Assembly: GCF_021462225.1 (NCBI RefSeq)
Contig: NC_061805.1
Span: 48,277,360-48,341,359 of the forward strand
From: Girardinichthys multiradiatus
Lineage: Eukaryota; Chordata; Actinopteri; Cyprinodontiformes; Goodeidae
Reading direction: 5' to 3'
DNA: 64,000 bases
The translations under genes and the position numbers were made by a program. Positions 57,402 through 64,000 of this stretch are shown here, in pieces. Position 1 is the first letter of the stretch. Every line of letters starts with the position of its first letter. Below the pieces are notes generated by a model, which saw nothing but the letters and a program-made list of their open reading frames with translations, was not told where the DNA came from and did no database searches.

Positions 57402-58145
57402 AGGGTGTATTTGCACCAGGAAAGTCATTTGGTCCACTTGTTTGGTTCAGACCAAAAGTGGACTTTAATGTTTTTCATTTGGTGAGGTTTGCTTGCACAT
57501 TGTACTTTTTGCAAGTGAACTACAATGTAAACAAAGCCACGTGTGTGACGATTATTGCTCCCATTGGACAGAAATAATTAGGGCAAGACAGAGGACAGAC
57601 CCGGAAGGGGGAGAAAACTATCCTGGAAGTAATGCTTGCTGCACTTCTGTTTTGCATATTTGTGCAGTTATTACAGCTGCAAAATCATGGTGAGGGTCAA
57701 GAGCAGCTCATTCAACACAGTTTCGCAACACTCTATTTCTAATTTTGGAATGGCATTGGCAAATGCATGCTGTAAGCCGAAGGAGATGATGAGCTCTGTG
57801 TGTCCAACATTACTAAGTAAAAGGCGACAAATCAGGTATGACTTCAATGCATTCACTATTCACAACATTCGCTACGGTGGCTCGTTAAGTACAAGAAGGC
57901 ATATGTTTCCTGTAGTTGAGTCACATCGAGGTCGGTTCGTATTCACACTAGAAGTGAACTACAATAAGGGTCGGTTTGGAAGCAGACTGAGACCAACTCA
58001 AAAAGTGGGTCTTGGCCTGGTTGTCTGGTCCAGACTAGGATTCGCATAAGTGCATTCCCATCTACACAAAATGTCCAAACCAAGGGGCAAAACAAACTCG
58101 GGCCCATTTAAAGTGGACCAAGCGTGGCAGGTGTGAATATGCCCT
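57402..58145. mobile_element. TIR-bounded non-autonomous DNA element
   Basis: 744 bp with inverted ends: 57402 'agggtgtatttgcacc' against the complement of the right end 'agggcatattcacacc', followed on both sides by 'ttggtccact' at similar distance. The interior has repeated 'gtgaacta', 'ggtccact/agtggacc' words. No transposase; frame 57636-58049 is not protein-like. Superfamily not determined; no clear target duplication. Confidence 0.6.
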
Positions 58146-58259
58146 GAGAGGGTTAACAGTTTCTCATGATGTGGTATATACATATAATTAGTCCTTGTCT
58201 GGTTCATGCTTTGACCTCTATTTAAACATCTGATGAACTTCAAATCAGTGCATTTTCCC

Positions 58260-58750
58260 GAAAGCAGAACTGAGAATTCACCTTGAGGAATAACGCCTCA
58301 TCCCTTCACACTGACATGATTTCATGAAACAGTATCAGCAGCTGAAGCGGCAGAAGTCGCCTGTACTGGGCTTTAACTCTCTCTGCAGACTGTCCAGCTC
58401 AGTGCCTGCTGCCTTCCAGCTGATTGTTTACTCGGCATATTGATTTTCACTTTGTGGCTCGCTCCACTGTATATTATCAGACGTCCCCGACAGGACTTAA
58501 TCTGTTCTTCCCATTAACACTCGCTAACCGGCAGTCGCTTCTAACTATTTGCCTGCCAAAGCTCCCGCAGATGACTTGTTGGTGTTTCTGACCGCTGACT
58601 GGTCGGATGGCCTGCTTACATCGGCACGGCCAAGCTGCTGTGGGGAGATTTCAGCTCGCTGTGCATTCAGGGGGATTTAAGAACCTCTAACACTGTGGCT
58701 AAAGATTACAGCAGAGCAAGAGCGCCAAGACTTGCTTACGCCAGATTCTG
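58260..58750. other. unique, GC-richer intronic segment near fgf5 exon 2
   Basis: Balanced composition and no repeat resemblance, 0.5-1 kb into intron 2 from exon 2. A candidate intronic regulatory element; nothing more can be said from one sequence. Confidence 0.3.
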
Positions 58751-59225
58751 GGGCTGTTTGCTGCAGATGCAAAGCAGAACAAACTCATAAAACAAATATA
58801 ACTGTATCAGGAAGAAATTCTATAGGGAAAAAATCAGTTTCATGAGTACAAAGGATGCCTGGTTGCAGCCAAGAAGGAAGAAATGCGTGTTGACAACAAA
58901 TATATCAGCTGGTTGATTCTCGGGTGTTTCTGTCTGTTCTGTGTCTGCTTCAAGAGTTGTTTGTTGATATGATTTAGCTTTAACAAAGACTGAATCTTAA
59001 ACTGCATTATACAAGGTCAGAAGGTAAACATAATGAATGATTGAGCAACAACGCAGGCAGATTTCTACTGTTTCAGTGAACGTTTTAGATAATCTTAACC
59101 AGAGGACTGGAAATGTCAGCAGAAATCTTTGAAAATCCAAGCAGGTCCTGATGCTACAACAACATTCCCATCAGTACTTGTTTTGTGCGACATCTGAGGA
59201 GTTTTATGGCTTGTGGAGCACTTAC

Positions 59226-59329
59226 AGTGGCGTGAAGCCGTCCTCTTTTATTCATGGCCAGGAATCTGTTGCTGTAAACCCCTTTGATGCCGATGACACC
59301 CTGAGAAATCGCAAACAGCTCCAGAACAC
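59226..59329 (-). CDS. fgf5: fgf5 exon 2 (internal coding exon)
   Basis: Fibroblast growth factor 5 is a secreted heparin-binding ligand of FGF receptors; in mammals it ends the hair growth phase. Read on the minus strand, the exon is preceded by a polypyrimidine tract and CAG at 59330-59332 and followed by donor GTAAGT (59225-59220). It is exactly 104 bp, the usual length of the middle FGF exon. It encodes two bases of a split codon plus 34 codons, beginning [10 protein letters not shown] and ending NKRGRLHAT, which follows vertebrate FGF5 (VLEIFAVSQG...KKGKLHAS) closely. This is part of the beta-trefoil core. It is in phase 0 with exon 3. Exon 1 (signal peptide and N-terminal core) is not visible between 59330 and 64000, so intron 1 is at least 4.7 kb. 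Other FGFs share the exon structure, but the residue match favours FGF5. Confidence 0.93.
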
Positions 59330-60066
59330 CTGGAAAGACAAAGACCACATCTGGATGATTGAATTGGACAATAAAATATATGTTTATTTCCACTGCTCCC
59401 ACATCAGCTTTCATTTGGTTTAGCTGCACATTTGCCCTGAATACAAAGTTTGTTAATCTTCTTCTTACATCCAATTTGAACTCATAAGCAGCAGAACAGC
59501 ATAAACATCAGTAATGACAGATATCAACGCCCATTGGCCATCGCTTCAAAGCAATAGTATGTTAGTGCATTCACTATTTTACCTGGAGAATACAGCAATC
59601 CGAGGGAATTAACCTATGAGAGCGGATCCAGTTCACAGTTACTCAAAAGGCGGCCCATTCAAGAACCAACTAGTGAGATTATGGCATAATTATATTTTGG
59701 GAGAAAGACCTTGTCTAAACCTCTCCCACACCACAAGCAGCTCATACCAGGGCTCCTACAAGTCTAATCCTAGCACAGTCCCCTTCCGGCTTCACTTCCA
59801 TCATTCCTTATCTCTTAGTAGGTAATGGGGTCCAGGCTTATCCAGTTTATGTGGAAAGATGCTCTGAACTCCAACCAGACATCATAAGACTTCCCTTTTA
59901 TTTTTAGGGATGATCTGCATTAGCAAAAAGTGAAAACCCAAACATTTGCCCAGCATTTTGGTTAGATTATTCTAAAAGCTTAAAACCGTTTACACACCTC
60001 TGCACCAAATGGTTATCTACGGTAAAGAGCGTCTGTGCAAAAACATGCTGGCATAATGAGAAAGAA

Positions 60067-61336
60067 CAGGGGTTGGACAATGAAACTGAAACACCTGTCA
60101 TTTTAGTGTGGGAGGTTTCATGGCTAAATTGGACCAGCCTGGTAGCCAGTCTTCATTGATTGCACATTGCACCAGTAAGAGCAGAGTGTGAAGGTTCAAT
60201 TAGCAGGGTAAGAGCACAGTTTTGCTCAAAATATTGAAATGCACACAACATTATGGGTGACATACCAGAGTTCAAAAGAGGACAAATTGTTGGTGCACGT
60301 CTTGCTGGCGCATCTGTGACCAAGACAGCAAGTCTTTGTGATGTATCAAGAGCCACGGTATCCAGGGTAATGTCAGCATATCACCAAGCTGGACGAACCA
60401 CATCCAACAGGATTAACTGTGGACGCAAGAGGAAGCTGTCTGAAAGGGATGTTCGGGTGCTAACCCGGATTGTATCCAAAAAACATAAAACCACGGCTGC
60501 CCAAATCACGGCAGAATTAAATGTGCACCTCAACTCTCCTGTTTCCACCAGAACTGTCCGTCGGGAGCTCCACAGGGTCAATATACACGGCCGGGCTGCT
60601 ATAGCCAAACCTTTGGTCACTCATGCCAATGCCAAACATCGGTTTCAATGGTGCAAGGAGCGCAAATCTTGGGCTGTGGACAATGTGAAATATGTATTGT
60701 TCTCTGATGAGTCCACCTTTACTGTTTTCCCCACATCCGAGAGAGTTACGGTGTGGAGAAGCCCCAAAGAAGCGTACCACCCAGACTGTTGCATGCCCAG
60801 AGTGAAGCATGGGGGTGGATCAGTAATGGTTTGGGCTGCCATATCATTTCATTCCCCTGGCCCAATACTTGTGCTAGATGGGCGCGTCACTGCCAAGGAC
60901 TACCGAACCATTCTTGAGGACCATGTGCACCCAATGGTTCAAACATTGTATCCTGAAGGTGGTGCCGTGTATCATGATGACAATGCACCAATACACACAG
61001 CAAGACTGGTGAAAGATTGGTTTGATGAACATGAAAGTGAAGTTGAACATCTCCCATGGCCTGCACAGTCACCAGATCTAAATATTATTGAGCCACTTTG
61101 GGGTGTTTTGGAGGAGCGAGTCAGGAAACGTTTTCCTCCACCAGTATCATGTAGTGACCTGGCCACTATCCTGCAAGAAGAATGGCTTAAAATCCCTCTG
61201 ACCACTGTGCAGGACTTGTATATGTCATTCCTAAGACGAATTGACGCTGTATTGGCCGCAAAAGGAGGCCCTACACCATGCTAATAAATTATTGTGGTCT
61301 AAAACCAAGTGTTTCAGTTTCATTGTACAACCCCTG
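60067..61336 (+). mobile_element. Tc1/mariner element, DD36E type, apparently intact
   Basis: A 1,270-bp element with inverted ends: CAGGGGTTGGACAATGAAAC at 60067 is mirrored at 61336 with one mismatch in the first 20 bases, and similarity continues for about 30 bp. It is flanked by TA on the right (61337-61338) but by AA on the left (60065-60066), so one copy of the TA target duplication has changed. The single gene between the ends is an open 343-codon transposase. Ends, gene and spacing all look young. The element sits in the first intron of fgf5, in opposite orientation to the gene. Confidence 0.95.
60253..61284 (+). CDS. Tc1/mariner transposase, DD36E
   Basis: A 343-aa DDE transposase that would bind the element's ends and cut and paste it at TA sites. 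Residues 5-60 form the first helix-turn-helix (RGQIVGARLAGASVTKTA, then DVSRATVSRVMSAY). A basic GRKRKL at 57-62 could serve as AT-hook or nuclear signal. A second HTH (TAAQITAELN...STRTVRREL) follows at about 80-110. Catalytic residues are D152 (LFSDES), D243 (HDDNAPIH) and E280 (SPDLNIIEPLW), with 36 residues between the second D and E, against 34 in most Tc1 elements. This spacing is that of the DD36E (Incomer) group. A glycine box (KHGGGSVMVWA) is at 185-195. The ATG at 60253 gives the usual family length. There are no stops or frameshifts. Confidence 0.95.
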   Translation: MGDIPEFKRGQIVGARLAGASVTKTASLCDVSRATVSRVMSAYHQAGRTTSNRINCGRKRKLSERDVRVLTRIVSKKHKTTAAQITAELNVHLNSPVSTRTVRRELHRVNIHGRAAIAKPLVTHANAKHRFQWCKERKSWAVDNVKYVLFSDESTFTVFPTSERVTVWRSPKEAYHPDCCMPRVKHGGGSVMVWAAISFHSPGPILVLDGRVTAKDYRTILEDHVHPMVQTLYPEGGAVYHDDNAPIHTARLVKDWFDEHESEVEHLPWPAQSPDLNIIEPLWGVLEERVRKRFPPPVSCSDLATILQEEWLKIPLTTVQDLYMSFLRRIDAVLAAKGGPTPC

Positions 61337-62079
61337 TATGTTTACTGGTAAATATACTCTGGTTGTACAACCTGAACAAACCATTTGAGACTGTAAAGCA
61401 GCTGCAGAAAATTATGTTTCATATACAAACCTGTTTCTAACATCTCACTTTTGGTTTGAAGTCCGATCAACATGAAACTTTGGATGCTCCAACTTAACAT
61501 GCTGAAAGTCGAACAAAGTGCTTCAGCAGCTATTATCAGCTAGGTTAAACATTAATTGAGTATATCTCTAACATAATAAATGATACTTAAATAGATAACG
61601 TTTGTTTCTACTTTGCACCTCTAGTTTGTTTTTTTTCCTTTATGGTGACTGCACTGAAGAGTCAGTAACTTAACTCCCCCAGAGAAATCCTTCCTGACTA
61701 TTCAAACTGAAATGACTCCTGTCCGTGGCATGTAAAATAATGACTACTCATAACGACTCCACAAAAACCAAAGTCAAAAACATCTGATTGATGCTTTTAA
61801 ATTACTTAGAGTTTACAGAGAAACCCCTCCTGAGTGTTGGTACGAACCACAGACCAACAGATCCACATGTAAATCCCCATCCTCTGTAACTGCAGGCATC
61901 CTGACTGCCAAACTGAGGTAGAATCTGGCAAAGAGGTAATCTGATTTACTTTATGTTTCTGTTTGTTGGCAGGAAGAATGAAACATTCATAAAACATTTG
62001 AATAATGATGTTACCAGAGCTGTATAGGAAAACGTGTCTCGTGTCCAACTAGGTTGGTGTGTGGCATGGGTGTCCAAAC

Positions 62080-62180
62080 TGCAGCCAGGGACCATTTGCG
62101 GACCTCAAGGTGATTTTGTGCGGCCCTCCACCGCAATACAGAAATGGCACAAATTCCAGCTTGAGGTTGGAGATTGGTGC
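62080..62180. mobile_element. hAT-like element end
   Basis: 'gggtgtccaaactgcagccagggaccatttgcggacc' and 'tgtgcggccctcc' match the GC-rich end words of fish hAT (Charlie-like) elements. The other end was not found. Confidence 0.4.
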
Positions 62181-62648
62181 AGTTAAAAAAATCAAGTATT
62201 CTAAGAACTCAAAGTATTGATCTTTTATCAACCATGTTTTTATCTTTTAATTCAATTTCGTAGTAAGTAGGACCGCAAACACACAGCAACTTTTACTCAA
62301 GTGCAGACTTTGGTGCATTTAGTAAACTTGACTGAATAAAGCAAGGGTTTTTGAAGAAAGAGCAACTGGTATCATGCTCTTGTTGCTGATATTAAACACA
62401 TAAAATCCAGACAAAGATAACAGAAAATATTGAGTTTTAAAACATTGTTTGCAGAGCTTTTTTTGTTTGTTTTTCTTTTGTAAAAGCAAAGCTACAATCT
62501 GTTATATTTCAGATCTACAATGATTTACAGCTTCCTTTTTAACAGGAATCGTACTTTTGTATTTTATTAAAATGTTGGTTTTATTTATTGTTGTGCAGTT
62601 AAAAACACATGCCTATTTGTTGGCACTTAAATTTTACATGATGTTAAT

Positions 62649-62861
62649 GTGGCCATTTTTATATGGCTCACTTGTTTTGTAGTTACAGTTAAATCTACAA
62701 TGAAAAAACTCCAGGTGGCTTTTCAGGAAGCATTTAGAGTCTTCATCAGGCTTTCAAAATGGATGTCTGCAAGTACAACGTTTGTCACAAGTAATGTTCC
62801 AACTCTTCATGCCTTACTACAGAACTATATGTATAAATTTATGTGCCGTTGGAATGAATAG
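62649..62861 (+). pseudogene. non-LTR RT C-terminal fragment
   Basis: 70-codon frame. STMKKLQVAFQEAFRVFIRL, then SASTTFVTSNVPTLHALL, then YKFMCRW resembles the post-RT segment (LRVAYNDAFR..L...R..SAS..F....VPTF.ALLRKL.Y.FM.R) of a non-LTR retrotransposon distinct from the two common ones here. The match begins at about 62697; earlier residues are unrelated. In fgf5 intron 1. Confidence 0.5.
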
Positions 62862-63811
62862 TAGGAGCTTTGACTGTTGTAACACATGGTGACACAAGTT
62901 AAACGTCAAGCTTCTATTAACATTGGAACAAGTGTCTAAATATTTTGTGATAGCTTCAACTGCTGGAAGACTGATTTGTGCATGTCTGTGTATTTTCTTC
63001 TTTTTTTAATGACAATGACAATTTTTTCTGAAATAAAGGTGAAGAATAATAATATGAAGTATGCCTCGGAAAGTGCTTCTTAAAAAATGCCATTCGTGAA
63101 CAATACTTATACTGTACTACTGTACTACTATTCTGTAATACTTTTAAAATTATTTGCAACATATGTTTTAAAAGCAAAGAACATAATAAAATCAAATGTT
63201 ATGGTGTAGTTGCAAAATTGTTTGTTTACCTGTTAAATATATATTCCAGTTTATAGGTGGGTTATTGAGGAAAAATCAGATCATGGTAAATAATTCCTCT
63301 TACTGACATGACATACCGTCATATCTTAAAAACAAAAAGATTGCAAAATGCTGAATTTTAACAACCTGCACATTATTGCTAAAAACAAGTGGCCACTGGA
63401 AATCTCTGTGCATCTGTCAGTTTTCTTAAAAAAACACAATCAGAATACAATAAAGACAAATTTTCTCCTCACATTCATCTCTAACACATGTTCAGAGTCA
63501 CAATTAAAACGTCCTGACTCGTGCTCATCTGGTGCCCCATCAGGCAGTATACACAAACATATGGCAGCTCATTTAAACCAATGTAACCTGACAACACTGC
63601 TAAGATGGACCATAAAATGAAGGCACAAGTGTACTTTCACAGGGAGCTTCGTCTGTTTCGTCAGACTTCAGGCAGGTCAGGATTGTGCTATAAAACTGAA
63701 ACAGATATTGAAAGATATAATCAAGGTTTCCAACCAGGGTGTATGCAGTGGTTTAAACAAGAAATCATGCTCCTGGAATTTGTTTTTTTTTTTTCATGTT
63801 CTGGGATGTTC

Positions 63812-64000
63812 TTTTATGCGAAAGACCAACACCAAGTAAGGATAAAAAGAAGAACATTTTTTAATGATTTTCAAAATGATTTTACAAACATCAGAAAAGT
63901 GTAGGATGCATTTGTATTCAGCCCACTGAGTCAAAATTTTGCAGAACCTTGTTTTCCTGGAATTACAGATGCATGTCTATTGTCTCCACCATCTTTGCAC
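63812..64000 (-). mobile_element. Tc1-like element, cut by window end
   Basis: Antisense right terminal repeat ('tatgcgaaagaccaacaccaag', 'gtaggatgcatttgtattcagcccactgagtc') running into the transposase C-terminus ('ggaattacagatgcatgtc', 'ctccaccatctttgcac'). Same family as 360-1018. Confidence 0.72.

Larger units (their letters stand above)
51756..59225 (-). other. fgf5: fgf5 intron 2 (7,470 bp, transposon-rich)
   Basis: The interval between the two recognised fgf5 exons, bounded by GT and AG on the minus strand. It contains two copies of one Tc1 family, an internally deleted RTE-like LINE, another Tc1 relic, a CR1-like RT fragment, a long pyrimidine-biased simple repeat and a TIR-bounded element, listed separately. 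The 58260-58740 stretch is unique-looking and of higher complexity. Confidence 0.9.

Noticed and set aside
57636..58049. 137-codon frame as a transposase
   Set aside because: No DDE, HTH or other motif; it lies inside a TIR element that looks non-autonomous.

Overview
This is a nuclear genomic window from a ray-finned fish. The evidence is two spliced FGF5 exons, fish-typical LINE families (CR1/L2/Rex1-type and an APE-type RTE-like element), and many Tc1/mariner copies with the familiar 'cagtgccttg'-type ends. It is AT-rich, intron-dominated and dense in repeats. The LINE 3' ends and DD36E element look percomorph (possibly killifish or livebearer-like), but that placement is only an impression. 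No prokaryotic or organellar features, rRNA, tRNA genes or CRISPR arrays were seen.

Host genes lie on the minus strand. At the right is fgf5: exon 2 (59226-59329, exactly 104 bp) and terminal exon 3 (51384-51755), separated by a 7.47-kb intron full of transposons. Exon 1 was not found and should lie beyond 64000. Downstream (leftwards) are three exon-like blocks that resemble CFAP299, the gene that follows FGF5 in tetrapods: 41188-41291, 38419-38535 and 10641-10732. They are collinear but carry a 1-nt deletion, a G-to-A change at donor position +1, a missing consensus donor and a 1-nt insertion in an A-run. cfap299 therefore looks like a decaying unitary pseudogene here, unless the assembly is wrong.

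Mobile elements fill much of the rest. There are about 16 Tc1/mariner copies or fragments. One is intact at the ORF level (60067-61336, 343-aa transposase, DD36E spacing). One is nearly full length but broken by stops and a frameshift (42745-44377, DD34E, ~215-bp terminal inverted repeats). The others are internally deleted or relics. LINEs include an RTE-like copy with endonuclease and RT remnants (26128-28806), a young 5'-truncated copy with an exact 11-bp target duplication (31306-32177), an internally deleted copy with a 273-codon open frame (52931-53845), several older relics, and CR1/L2/Rex1-type copies at about 2.7-3.5, 16.65-17.8, 25.1-26.1 and 35.85-37.06 kb. There is also a 690-bp solo LTR (33509-34198) with a 5-bp target duplication, a hAT-type MITE nested in a Tc1 end, and several copies of a tRNA-like short dispersed repeat.

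The most unusual structure is a 553-bp TA-flanked inverted-repeat element at 15658-16210. Both its ends and its middle carry one 10-mer in alternating orientation, six exact copies, plus a perfect CRE palindrome (TGACGTCA). Between these elements, long stretches hold only intronic or intergenic AT-rich DNA in which I recognise nothing.
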